The notes below the pieces were generated by a model. The model had not been told where the DNA came from and did not search any database. It was given only the letters and a program-made list of their open reading frames with translations. Made by a program: the position numbers and the translations under genes. 64,000 bases of DNA from CAJXMH01 sp964001305 (GTDB lineage Bacteria > Bacteroidota > Bacteroidia > Flavobacteriales_E > Vicingaceae). Below are positions 33,657 through 42,094 of this stretch, piece by piece; position 1 is the stretch's first letter; each line of letters starts with the position of its first letter. Location of the stretch: contig CAXFAI010000035.1 of the NCBI GenBank assembly GCA_964001305.1, positions 62,001 to 126,000 of the forward strand. The letters are read 5' to 3'.

Positions 33657-35633
33657 ATGGAAAACTCGACAGAATACGATGTTGTAATCGTTGGCTCTGG
33701 TATAGCCGGAGCCATTGTAGCCTACAATTTAGGCAAAGCAGGAAAAAAAGTGCTCATTTTAGAAGCTGGTCCTAAAGTACCAGCCGATAGAAGTGGTTAT
33801 ATGGAAACCTTTTTTAAGGCCAATGCCAAAACTCCTGAATCTCCTTATCCACCCTCAACCCAAAATGCGGTACCTAGTACAGCTGACAATCCTTTAGGAC
33901 TTCCAGATCCGGCCAAGGAAAATACTCCAAGATATACTGTGCTGCAAATTGGTTCATGGCGTAAACCCAAACAAAGCTATTTTGAATTTACAGCACAACC
34001 TCCAAACTTGCAAGGAGACAGCCCGGATGCTATGTTTGCTTACGGTAGTTCTTACGAACGAATTGGTGGTGGTACAACTTGGCACTGGCTTGGAACTAGT
34101 TTGCGTTTTTTACCCAATGATTTTGAATTAAAAAGCAAATATGGCGTAGGCGTAGATTGGCCGGGTGGCAAAGATTTTTACAATAAGTTGGTCCCATACT
34201 ACGAAAAAGCAACCAATGAAATTAATGTGGCCGGTAGCAAAGCCGCCATGGATAAACTGTATAAGCAATTTGATGGTCAGAGCTCTTTTGGCCCTGATTA
34301 CGATTACCCCATGCCAGAGATTGATGAATCATTAGTTGACCAAGCTTTTGCCGAAAAAGTTTCTGCTTTAGAAATTGATGGTGAGCCAGTTTACTTAACA
34401 CCAACTCCACAAGGCCGAAACTCTAGACCCGGAGAAAGAAGGCAGTGTGCAGGCAACACCAATTGCATTCCCATTTGCCCAATACAAGCCAAGTACGACG
34501 CTACCGTAACGCTTGCCAGAGCTTTACAAACAGGCAATGTTGAAATACGCTACCAGCATGTGGTTAGCAAAGTGCTACTGGACGAAACCACGGATGAAGT
34601 AAATGGCATTGAGTTTATTACTTACGACGAAAAAAATGGCCCCGCTACAGGAAATGGAACTGTTTACGGTAAAAAATATGTGTTAGCCGCACATGCTATT
34701 GAAACGCCTAAATTGTTGTTGATGTCCAAAACCGAAAAATTTCCAAATGGGGTGGCTAACAGCAGCGATCAAGTGGGCCGTAACTTAATGGACCATATCA
34801 TGTATTTGGCTTGGGGCTTGGCAGATAAGCAAGTTTTCCCGTATCGAGGTCCTCTTTCTACTTCAGGGATAGAGTCTGTAAGAGATGGTGCTTTTAGAAG
34901 CAATCGTGCAGCCTACCGCATAGAAATTGGCAACGAAGGTTGGCAATGGGCTACCGGTGACCCTTTTACCACTTTAGCCGATTTTGTTTTTGGTCAGAAT
35001 ACAACCCAAACCAATGGTAGCAAAGTAAACGGCCAAGGAAAAAGCTTAAAAGCAAACCCCAATTTGCCTGACAATAGCAAATTGTTTGGAAAGGAATTGG
35101 TGAATACACTTAATGACATTTATACTCGTCAACTTCGCCTGGGTTATTTAATTGAGCAACTTCCCAATGAAGCCAACCGAGTAGAGCTTTCAGACACCTT
35201 AACCGATAATTTAGGTTTGCCCAGACCAAAGGTTACGTATCAAATTCCTGAAGATTATGTAAGAGATGCCTTTGTTTCGGCGAAAGAAGTTTCCACGGAA
35301 ATTTTTAATAGCATGAACGCGACTGAATATACTGAAGAACCAGGCAAACCAATCTTTTACCCAGAGGAAGGAAAGGAATTAACGTCCACCAATTTCCAGT
35401 ACAAAGGCAACAACTTTAAATTTTATGGTGCTGGGCATATTGTGGGTACTTACCGTATGGGTACATCAAAAGAAAATTCTGTTTTGAATGAACGGCAACA
35501 ATCTTGGGATCATAACAATTTGTACATGGTAGGAAGCGGCGTTTTTCCAACCCTTACCACAGCAAACCCAACCTTAACCATTGCAGCTTTAGCCAATTTA
35601 GCGGCCGATAGCATTTTGGAAGATTTGGGTTAA
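33657..35633 (+). CDS. GMC-family FAD-dependent dehydrogenase, large subunit
   Basis: The 658-residue protein has the FAD-binding Rossmann motif (YDVVIVGSGIAGAIVAYNLG, residues 7-26) and the GMC signature with IGGGTTWHWLGTSLRF. Cys264, Cys270 and Cys274 (CAGNTNCIPICP, spacing CX5CX3C) fit the three-cysteine ligand set of the [3Fe-4S] cluster known from FAD-dependent glucose dehydrogenases. NPTLTIAALANLAAD near the end is the GMC C-terminus. It probably oxidises a sugar or alcohol, passing electrons through the Fe-S cluster to the cytochrome subunit encoded upstream. Confidence 0.85.
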   Translation: MENSTEYDVVIVGSGIAGAIVAYNLGKAGKKVLILEAGPKVPADRSGYMETFFKANAKTPESPYPPSTQNAVPSTADNPLGLPDPAKENTPRYTVLQIGSWRKPKQSYFEFTAQPPNLQGDSPDAMFAYGSSYERIGGGTTWHWLGTSLRFLPNDFELKSKYGVGVDWPGGKDFYNKLVPYYEKATNEINVAGSKAAMDKLYKQFDGQSSFGPDYDYPMPEIDESLVDQAFAEKVSALEIDGEPVYLTPTPQGRNSRPGERRQCAGNTNCIPICPIQAKYDATVTLARALQTGNVEIRYQHVVSKVLLDETTDEVNGIEFITYDEKNGPATGNGTVYGKKYVLAAHAIETPKLLLMSKTEKFPNGVANSSDQVGRNLMDHIMYLAWGLADKQVFPYRGPLSTSGIESVRDGAFRSNRAAYRIEIGNEGWQWATGDPFTTLADFVFGQNTTQTNGSKVNGQGKSLKANPNLPDNSKLFGKELVNTLNDIYTRQLRLGYLIEQLPNEANRVELSDTLTDNLGLPRPKVTYQIPEDYVRDAFVSAKEVSTEIFNSMNATEYTEEPGKPIFYPEEGKELTSTNFQYKGNNFKFYGAGHIVGTYRMGTSKENSVLNERQQSWDHNNLYMVGSGVFPTLTTANPTLTIAALANLAADSILEDLG

Positions 35634-35653
35634 ACAAATTCCTTTAGAAACTG

Positions 35654-35690
35654 AAAAGCGGCTTAACGATTAGCCGCTTTTTTTATTTTT
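35654..35690 (+). terminator. rho-independent terminator after GMC operon
   Basis: AAAGCGGCT and AGCCGCTTT form a 9-base stem around an 8-base loop, followed by a T-rich tail (TTTTTTATTTTTT). It lies 20 bases after the dehydrogenase stop and ends the three-gene operon. Confidence 0.9.
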
Positions 35691-35750
35691 TAAAGCTAGA
35701 TTTAGCTATCTTGTTAGACTTGAAATCCTGACTAACAAACATCACCCTAA

Positions 35751-37079
35751 ATGAAATCATTATGTCTTTTTTTTAGCCTTTGCCTTTTACTTTATGGCTG
35801 CTCAACACCTAAGTTTAACCAAACTATAGTTACGAGTGATATTAATAACTTTTGGAAAGCCTATAATCAAATTCAAACAACACAAGATACTCTTCAACAA
35901 CTGCAGCTTTTGAAAGAGCTTTATTTAGAGCCTGCATCTCCCGGTTTAAAAGACATCATAGAAGTAAGACGTTATACGGCAAAGGAATTTCTCACCGCCA
36001 TGACTTCTTACCCTAAGTTTTGGGAATCAATTCGGGAAAATACCTTAAATGTGTATTTGCATGAAGAAGAAATTAGTAGTGATATACAAAAGTTTAAAGC
36101 GGTTTATCCTGATTTAAAGCCTGCTACCATTTACTTTACTGTTGGCGCCTTTAGAACTAATGGAACCATTAAAAATCAACATATTCTTATTGGCAGTGAA
36201 TTGGCGATGGCCGATTCGAATACTCAAATTTCTGAATTGCCTGAATGGCGACAGCCCTATTACCGTGCATACAAACCCTTGCAAAACTTATCACTGCTTT
36301 GTACGCATGAGTATGTTCACACCCAGCAAAATGAGTTTGTCGAAAACTTACTTTCGCTTTGTCTTTATGAGGGCATTGCAGAATATGTATCTTGCAAAGT
36401 CACTGGAAAAGCATCTACCGTGCCTGCTATTGAATTTGGGAAGCAAAACGAGCAGAAAGTAGTCAATCAATTTGTCAACGATTTATACCTCATGTCGGTA
36501 ACCTACAATTGGCTATGGGGAGAAAATCGAAATCATTTAAAAGTAAGAGACTTAGGCTATTACATCGGTTATAAAATCGCTAAGCGTTACGTTGCAAAAT
36601 CGAAAAACAAACAGCAGGCTATCAAAGAGCTGATTGAGCTTGATTATACGAATGAAACAGAAGTAGAACGAATTGTAGATGCCTCAAAATTCTTACCCAA
36701 AAGTCTTGCGGAACTCGAGCAAGACTATGAAAGCAAAAGACCTGAAGTGATAGATATACTAGAATTTGAAAACGGCAGTCAGGCAGTTGACCCAAAAACG
36801 AAAAGCATAACCGTGATCTTTTCAGACACTTTAAATGGCATAGAAAATGGACTAGATTACGGCCCGATGGGAGAAGAGTATTATCCGAAAGTAGAGAATA
36901 ATAGCAGGGCCTTTAGCAAGGATTTACTTTCTTACACTTTTGAAGTAGAGTTAGAAGCAAACAAAACCTATCAACTAATCATTGGCTCAAATTTTCGTTT
37001 GAAAAACGGCATTCGATTAAAACCCTATCTTATTACTTTTAAAACCAAAAAAAGCATACAGACAGCCAATGACTCCTGA
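35751..37079 (+). CDS. putative zinc metallopeptidase lipoprotein (HEYVH)
   Basis: The 442-residue protein has a lipoprotein signal peptide (lipobox LLLYGC) and a HExxH motif (THEYVHTQQ, H186, E187, H190) with EGIAEY about 17 residues later, which supplies the third zinc ligand as in gluzincins. A C-terminal domain (about residues 330-437, KSITVIFSDTLNGIENG, ITFKTK) looks like a bacterial Ig-like fold. Its ATGA end overlaps the RidA gene by 11 bases. The substrate is unknown. Confidence 0.68.
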   Translation: MKSLCLFFSLCLLLYGCSTPKFNQTIVTSDINNFWKAYNQIQTTQDTLQQLQLLKELYLEPASPGLKDIIEVRRYTAKEFLTAMTSYPKFWESIRENTLNVYLHEEEISSDIQKFKAVYPDLKPATIYFTVGAFRTNGTIKNQHILIGSELAMADSNTQISELPEWRQPYYRAYKPLQNLSLLCTHEYVHTQQNEFVENLLSLCLYEGIAEYVSCKVTGKASTVPAIEFGKQNEQKVVNQFVNDLYLMSVTYNWLWGENRNHLKVRDLGYYIGYKIAKRYVAKSKNKQQAIKELIELDYTNETEVERIVDASKFLPKSLAELEQDYESKRPEVIDILEFENGSQAVDPKTKSITVIFSDTLNGIENGLDYGPMGEEYYPKVENNSRAFSKDLLSYTFEVELEANKTYQLIIGSNFRLKNGIRLKPYLITFKTKKSIQTANDS

Positions 37080-37524
37080 AGAAAACCTCAACAAACACCA
37101 CTTAGCATTGCCAGAACTCAGCAAAGCGGGTGGCAGCTATGAATCGCTAAACATTCGTGGTAATATCGCTTATGTAGCCATTCAATTTCCCATTTTAAAT
37201 GGAAGTTATTTATACCAAGGTCATATTGGTAAAGACCTCAGTACCAAAGAAGGCTACCAAGCCATGGAACTTTGTGCCTTAAATGTTTTGTCGCATGTAA
37301 AACATCAAATCGGATTTGAAAACTTGGAAGGACTGAATCACATAGATGCCTATTATCAGGCTGCAGAGGGATGGGATGACGCTCCGCTTGTGGTAAATGG
37401 TGCTTCGGATCTATTTTTAAAAGTGTTAGAAGATAAAGGAAAACACAGCAGAGCCATTGTTGGTGCGCATCAATTGGCCCGAAACTTTAGTGTAGGTTTA
37501 TGCGCTTCTTTTACCTTAAAGTAA
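37069..37524 (+). CDS. RidA/YjgF family protein
   Basis: The 151-residue protein matches the RidA fold (PELSKAGGSYESLNIRGNIA, then AMELCALNVLSHVKHQIGF). Family members hydrolyse reactive enamine/imine intermediates. The first Met is inside the previous gene. It overlaps the peptidase gene and precedes the hydrolase gene by 7 bases, so the three are co-transcribed. Confidence 0.8.
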   Translation: MTPEENLNKHHLALPELSKAGGSYESLNIRGNIAYVAIQFPILNGSYLYQGHIGKDLSTKEGYQAMELCALNVLSHVKHQIGFENLEGLNHIDAYYQAAEGWDDAPLVVNGASDLFLKVLEDKGKHSRAIVGAHQLARNFSVGLCASFTLK

Positions 37525-37531
37525 ATCCAGT

Positions 37532-38449
37532 ATGAAAATGATATTCTCCTGCTTAGTTGCTTTGACTTTCTGCTTTGCATGCCAACCCAAAACAGCTCCT
37601 AAAGAAAATGTAAAAGATGAATACACCTTTATACAAGAAGAAGCCTATGAACTCTATAAACCTCATGAAAAAGCTGCGGCTACCTTGCTGCTTTTTGGTG
37701 GATTTTCAGAAACGGCTGAACGGGTTCAAGAAGAATTTCAAATATTGGATATAGCGAAAGCCAATCAACTAAATCTACTCATTTGGAATTGGAACCAACA
37801 ACTGTGGTTAGAAGATGCTCAAAAGGAAAGCTTAACCCTTAAGCTGACTCAAATTTTTGAAAAGCATGCCTTGGAGAATGAAAAATTGTATTTGGGTGGC
37901 TATTCTAGTGGTGGAAATATGGCTTTGCTCTTGAGCGATTATTTGGTAGAACAGCAAGCTAGCTTGCAGCCCAAAGGTGTTTTTGTGGTAGACTCCCCTA
38001 TTGATTTGTACGCTCTTTACAAAAGCTCCGAGAAAAACATAGCCCGAAACTTTTCGGAACCTTCGGTGCAAGAAAGTACTTGGTTAATCAAAAGCTTGGG
38101 CGAAGCCTTTGGCTCGCCAGACGATAGCTTAGCTAATTATGAGGAACAAGCGGTGTATACCGAAAAAAGCCAAAACATGGAGAATGTGAAGCATTTAAAA
38201 AATGTAAAAATTCGTTTATATACCGAGCCGGATAGTTTGTGGTGGAAAGAAAACAGAATGGCCGATGCTGACCAAATGAATGCCTACTATTTGGAGCGTT
38301 TGGCCAAACAATTACAAGCAGAAAATTTTAAAAAAGTAGAATTCATCACCACCCAAAACAAAGGTTATCGCGCAAATGGCATGCGGCATCCACACAGTTG
38401 GTCTATTGTAGACAAAGCTGATTTGATGCGATGGATCTTGGAAGAATAA
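37532..38449 (+). CDS. alpha/beta hydrolase-like lipoprotein
   Basis: The 305-residue protein has a lipoprotein signal peptide (CFAC at about residue 17) and the alpha/beta-hydrolase nucleophile elbow (GGYSSGG, S125). The expected acid and His are likely D-rich and HPHSW near the C-terminus. The substrate is unknown. It is the last gene of the peptidase/RidA run and the last non-cassette gene before the integron-like array. Confidence 0.7.
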   Translation: MKMIFSCLVALTFCFACQPKTAPKENVKDEYTFIQEEAYELYKPHEKAAATLLLFGGFSETAERVQEEFQILDIAKANQLNLLIWNWNQQLWLEDAQKESLTLKLTQIFEKHALENEKLYLGGYSSGGNMALLLSDYLVEQQASLQPKGVFVVDSPIDLYALYKSSEKNIARNFSEPSVQESTWLIKSLGEAFGSPDDSLANYEEQAVYTEKSQNMENVKHLKNVKIRLYTEPDSLWWKENRMADADQMNAYYLERLAKQLQAENFKKVEFITTQNKGYRANGMRHPHSWSIVDKADLMRWILEE

Positions 38450-38554
38450 ACACCAAAAGTAAAAGTTCCATTTTAGGTTTTCCTATGAATATAGTTGCCG
38501 TTAAATTTTGTATTTTGTAAGCGGAAAAAGAATTGGAAAACCGATGAACCCAAA

Positions 38555-38700
38555 GTGCAACATATACGCGATAGTAAACGCTTATTTGTCGTTTAAAAAC
38601 GGATATAACGCTGATATAAAACACATTAACCCTAAAAACATAAGTTCAACCTATAAAAGATATATGTTGCACTAGTGCGATATATATACTTGTTGGCATG
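38555..38700 (+). repeat. attC-like site 0, complex
   Basis: The left arm GTGCAACATATACGCGATAG and the right part GTGCGATATATATACTT-GTTGGCATG can pair over parts of their length. Inside, the sequence TATATGTTGCAC (38661-38672) is the exact complement of GTGCAACATATA (38555-38566), so two nested palindromes share one left arm. The core GTTGGCATG at 38692-38700 begins the first certain cassette. Confidence 0.5.
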
Positions 38701-38709
38701 CATTAAAAA

Positions 38710-39276
38710 ATGATAATCAAACGACATAAGACATTATTACTGATTGGTTCAATTCTGTGGGTTGCAGGATTCTTTATGGCTGCAGCGACAGTTTATCCTT
38801 TCGCTTTGATTGGAGTTTACTTAGGTCCGCCAATTTTGATGATAGGAATAATTGGTTGGATAATAAATTATAGACGGACTAAAAATCAATTTCCAAATCC
38901 AATAAGGTCTTTCAATCGAATATTGAGTAAGCATAAAGGACTTCTGAAATATCATTTTGCAATGTTTGAATTTATGTTTTCCTACCTACTTCACTTTTGG
39001 ACTTTTTGCATTGTGTTTTGGGTTGGACTTGCATTTTTAGGAACAACTGTTTTCAAAAATTCCAATGCTTTTGCAGCGACCAAAAATTATGTTGAAAATG
39101 ATAGCGACCTGATTGAACGAATTGGACAAATTAGATATTATGGATTTCTTATTGGCGGATCTGTCTCTTCAAGCGGCAATGCTGACATTTCTTTCTCAAT
39201 AATCGGAGACAATGAGACAATCGATGCGAAAGCGATACTTGAAAATGGAAAAGTGATTGAAATAAAATATAAATAA
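38710..39276 (+). CDS. membrane protein, cytochrome oxidase assembly (Coa1)-like (cassette gene)
   Basis: The 188-residue protein has two or three N-terminal membrane segments (about residues 8-30, 33-48, 90-112) and a C-terminal domain of about 70 residues (ENDSDLIERIGQIRYYGFLI, then SFSIIGDNETIDAKAILENG). That domain has the style of the Coa1/TIM21-like fold. The match is weak and the role unknown. It begins 9 bases after a cassette core site and its stop is 3 bases before the inverse core, so it fills the cassette. Confidence 0.55.
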   Translation: MIIKRHKTLLLIGSILWVAGFFMAAATVYPFALIGVYLGPPILMIGIIGWIINYRRTKNQFPNPIRSFNRILSKHKGLLKYHFAMFEFMFSYLLHFWTFCIVFWVGLAFLGTTVFKNSNAFAATKNYVENDSDLIERIGQIRYYGFLIGGSVSSSGNADISFSIIGDNETIDAKAILENGKVIEIKYK

Positions 39277-39279
39277 CGA

Positions 39280-39480
39280 CATGCCAACAAGGTGTATAGC
39301 CAATAGGGCATTTAGAGATAAATTGAAAGTCCTGTTCTTTGAGCAGGCAACGCCAAAACAAAGTTTTGACGTTTAACAAAAAGAATATTAAAAGTAAAAA
39401 CATTTGTTTTGGCTTAGTGGTAAACCGAAAGTGAAGTGCTTCGAATCTGCCCTACTGCCCATACACAGAACGTTGTGCAA
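39280..39480 (+). repeat. attC-like site A (about 200 bp)
   Basis: The left end CATGCCAACAAGGTGTATAGCC pairs with the right end CCATACACAGAAC-GTTG around the outer stem (GTGTATAGCCAATAGGGCA with TGCCCTACTGCCCATACAC, about 16 of 19 positions). An inner stem GCCAAAACAAA/TTTGTTTTGGC is perfect over 11 bases. The core GTTGTGCAA is at 39472-39480. About a dozen differences separate it from site C. Confidence 0.75.
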
Positions 39481-39502
39481 CATTGGAAACAGCCTTGAAT
39501 AA

Positions 39503-39871
39503 ATGAGACTATTACTAACATTAATGACTCTGACTCTTCTTGGTTCATGTCAAAATGAGATTATAGCCAAATTTGAAATCAAGAACATGACGAATGAAAC
39601 CATTGATTCAATTAGTATTAAATCATTTGACCACCAACGGAATTCTGAGTTCATACAGCTTAAATCAGGAGAAAGTAAATCATATTGGTTGGACATGACT
39701 AAATTGCCAAAGGTTGATGGTGAATATTTATTAACTTTTAGAAGAAACATGACAAACAAAGAGTTAAAGAGATTTGGATACTTTACAAATGGTTACCCTC
39801 TCGAGGAAGTAACCAATATTCAATTTAAAAAAGACACTATTTTAATTAAACAGGTCTCTAACTCTTATTAA
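39503..39871 (+). CDS. small hypothetical lipoprotein (cassette gene)
   Basis: The 122-residue protein has a lipoprotein signal peptide (MRLLLTLMTLTLLGSC, lipobox LLGSC). The mature part (AKFEIKNMTNETIDSISIKS) looks like a small immunoglobulin-like or DUF domain, unknown to me. It is the first of two ORFs in the cassette between sites A and B; the second starts 15 bases after this stop, so they are probably co-expressed. Confidence 0.6.
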   Translation: MRLLLTLMTLTLLGSCQNEIIAKFEIKNMTNETIDSISIKSFDHQRNSEFIQLKSGESKSYWLDMTKLPKVDGEYLLTFRRNMTNKELKRFGYFTNGYPLEEVTNIQFKKDTILIKQVSNSY

Positions 39872-39886
39872 ACACTTAATCTCATT

Positions 39887-40072
39887 ATGACTTCAAAAAA
39901 TTACTTCACCATTGCAGGAATATTTTTAATCCTCTTTATATTAACTTCTATAGCTGATATTTTCAGTTTACCTGTATGGATTCATTGGCTGACCACTATT
40001 GGACTTGCAGTTTTTGCATTTTTAGGTTTGAATAAAAAGAAGGAAGAAGCTAAAAAGGAAGAAAAAAAATAA
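39887..40072 (+). CDS. small hypothetical membrane protein (cassette gene)
   Basis: The 61-residue protein has two membrane segments (about residues 7-27 and 30-48) and a Lys/Glu-rich tail (NKKKEEAKKEEKK). Its function is unknown. It is the second ORF of the cassette between attC-like sites A and B, with its stop 3 bases before the inverse core TTGCACAAC. Confidence 0.55.
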   Translation: MTSKNYFTIAGIFLILFILTSIADIFSLPVWIHWLTTIGLAVFAFLGLNKKKEEAKKEEKK

Positions 40073-40075
40073 CGA

Positions 40076-40210
40076 TTGCACAACAATGGCTATAAGTAAT
40101 TGCTTGTTCTCGCCTACTTCTGAAAATCCTCACGGATTTTCAGTTTGGTGTGTACTTGCAAAGTTAATCGCTAAACCACGCAACTACTCATAGCCGAGAC
40201 CGTTATGGGC
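40076..40210 (+). repeat. attC-like site B (135 bp)
   Basis: The left end TTGCACAACAATGGCTATAAG pairs with the right end, where CAACTACTCATAGCCGAGAC precedes the core (TGGCTATAAGTAATTG with CAACTACTCATAGCC, about 13 of 15 positions). The centre holds a perfect 10-base hairpin CTGAAAATCC/GGATTTTCAG. The sequence is unrelated to sites A and C. The core GTTATGGGC is at 40202-40210. Confidence 0.75.
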
Positions 40211-40219
40211 AATTAAAAG

Positions 40220-41386
40220 ATGACGAAAGAAGAATTTTTAGAGAAAATATTTAGCAACAACAATTCTTCGGTTGTTGGTTCTTTCGTTTCTTCCGTAACG
40301 GACAAGGAAGGTATAAATTCAATTTCCCTTTCAACAATACTGAATTTAGATACAAATCGGTTCTCAAAGGAAGGCAAGATTATTATTGACATACTTGAAA
40401 GTGACGAAGATTTCCCATATCGAGACCTTTATCAATCTCTGAAATGGAAGATTTCTAGTTTAATAAATATCCAAGATGCTTTTTCAGGAATAGTATTTGA
40501 AGACTATACTCACGAGGTGTTCTCTTCTAAATCATATTTCTATTACGAAGGTCTTCACTTACTGAGAGAGTATTTCTACTGCGGATTTAACAATTACCTT
40601 TCCGCTGCACAACATATTCTTAGAACATTCATTGAGTTTAATATCAAACAAAACTATTTTGATTTCATTTGCAAGCAGCAAAACTCATTCAAGCCATTAA
40701 AAAAGTATCTGAAAGATGGAATCTCACCGAGTAGCATAAAAATGGCAAATACATTCTTACCTGATGGAAGTTTTGCCAAACCGATTAAGAAAAAGATACA
40801 GTTGATTCTTGCTAATCTTTCGAATACCTCCTCTCATGCTTATAAACCAATTGATTCAATGAGAGGAAATGGAAAGTTACAACATGAGTATTCAATGGAC
40901 ACAATGTTGTTTTGGTTAAGTCTCAATCATACAATTAATATAGTGCTTTGGTCTTATTACATCAATTATCCAATTCTATTCAACCCTAAAGATATTCCTA
41001 AGAAATTTGGATTCAGCCATCCCATGGGAATTTTCATTTCTGAATTTCAATATGAATCAATCAAAAATTCCCTGAGTGAAGAAGACTTTAAATTATTTAA
41101 GGAATACGCTTTGAACACTGATGAAGTTAAAAGCTTAAATGAATTCTATAATGAGCAGAAGGATTTATCTGATGAAGAAATAACTTCAACTTGGGATGAA
41201 GAAAAACCACTTAAAGACATCAAAACAGGATACATACAGTTGACAGCAAAATACAGAGCAATGAACGAGATATTAGCTAGTACATGCACGTTTGATGCTC
41301 AAAAGAACATTGATAAAAGTCTCGAACCTCTAATAAGACAAGTTGGTGATTACAGTTGGTGGAAAAAGAATTATAAGAAAATGTAA
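40220..41386 (+). CDS. hypothetical protein (cassette gene, 388 aa)
   Basis: The 388-residue protein has no signal peptide or membrane segment and no domain I recognise. It contains mostly helical sequence with Trp/Tyr-rich parts (YFYYEGLHLLREYFYCGFNN, ILRTFIEFNIKQNYFDFICK). It is the largest gene in the array and starts 9 bases after the core site. Its stop is 3 bases before the inverse core GCCCATAAC. Confidence 0.6.
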   Translation: MTKEEFLEKIFSNNNSSVVGSFVSSVTDKEGINSISLSTILNLDTNRFSKEGKIIIDILESDEDFPYRDLYQSLKWKISSLINIQDAFSGIVFEDYTHEVFSSKSYFYYEGLHLLREYFYCGFNNYLSAAQHILRTFIEFNIKQNYFDFICKQQNSFKPLKKYLKDGISPSSIKMANTFLPDGSFAKPIKKKIQLILANLSNTSSHAYKPIDSMRGNGKLQHEYSMDTMLFWLSLNHTINIVLWSYYINYPILFNPKDIPKKFGFSHPMGIFISEFQYESIKNSLSEEDFKLFKEYALNTDEVKSLNEFYNEQKDLSDEEITSTWDEEKPLKDIKTGYIQLTAKYRAMNEILASTCTFDAQKNIDKSLEPLIRQVGDYSWWKKNYKKM

Positions 41387-41389
41387 AAA

Positions 41390-41589
41390 GCCCATAACAA
41401 GGTGTATAGCCAATAGGGCATTTGGTGATAAACAGAAAGTCCTGTTCTTTGAGCAGGCAACGCCAAAACAAAGTTTTGACGTTTAAAAAAAAAGAAAATT
41501 AAAAGTAAAAACGTTTGTTTTGGCTTGGTGGTAAACCGAAAGTGAAGTGCCTCAAATCTGCCCTACTGTCCATACACAGAACGTTAGCA
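41390..41589 (+). repeat. attC-like site C (about 200 bp)
   Basis: This is nearly identical to site A in its middle 185 bases but has a different left core (GCCCATAAC) and right core (GTTAGCA at 41583-41589). The stems of site A are kept (GTGTATAGCCAATAGGGCA and TGCCCTACTGTCCATACAC; GCCAAAACAAA and TTTGTTTTGGC). Confidence 0.75.
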
Positions 41590-41609
41590 ACAATTACAAA
41601 ACATACGAG

Positions 41610-42086
41610 ATGAGTCGATTTTTAATTCTAGCTTTTACTATATTTTCTTTCACTTTCACAATTGTTGACAGAAACCTTGTTTTTGATAACGAAAACTTGC
41701 TAAATAAGAAGGAAGAAACCGAGCTACAAAGGATGATTGTGGATCACGAATCGAAAACAACCAATGAAATTGCCATAGTTACAACTCCTGATTGGGGTGA
41801 AGAATCTAGTGCTTTGTTCTTTTCCGTAAACTTTGGTAACAAACACGGAATTGGAAAAAAGGGAAAAGACAATGGAATTGTAATAGTTGTTAGCAAGCAA
41901 CAGAGAGAAGCTCGAATTTCCACAGGCTATGGAACAGAAGAAGTATTAAAAGACGAAATTGCTAAACAAATTATTGACAGCTTGATGATTCCAAGATTTA
42001 AAGAAGGCAAATACTTTCAAGGAATTAAAGATGGTACTCAAGAGATAATTGACTTCTTGGAGCAGCCAGGAAATGAAATAAAATAA
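41610..42086 (+). CDS. TPM-domain protein (cassette gene)
   Basis: The frame opens at 41547 within the attC-like site, but the signal-peptide-like start MSRFLILAFTIFSFTFTIVD is at 41610 (158 residues). The TPM domain (NLLNKKEETELQRMIVDHES, then EIAIVTTPDWGEE and YGTEEVLKDEIAKQIIDSLM) is complete. Members occur in envelope proteins and plant photosystem repair. The usual C-terminal membrane tail is absent. It begins 20 bases after the core GTTAGCA. Confidence 0.72.
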   Translation: MSRFLILAFTIFSFTFTIVDRNLVFDNENLLNKKEETELQRMIVDHESKTTNEIAIVTTPDWGEESSALFFSVNFGNKHGIGKKGKDNGIVIVVSKQQREARISTGYGTEEVLKDEIAKQIIDSLMIPRFKEGKYFQGIKDGTQEIIDFLEQPGNEIK

Positions 42087-42094
42087 AAAACTGA

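Noticed and set aside
39280..41589. Sites A and C as ordinary MITEs with terminal inverted repeats
   Set aside because: MITEs would have constant ends and target duplications. Here the outer 9 bases differ between copies, and in each case match the start of the upstream cassette instead.
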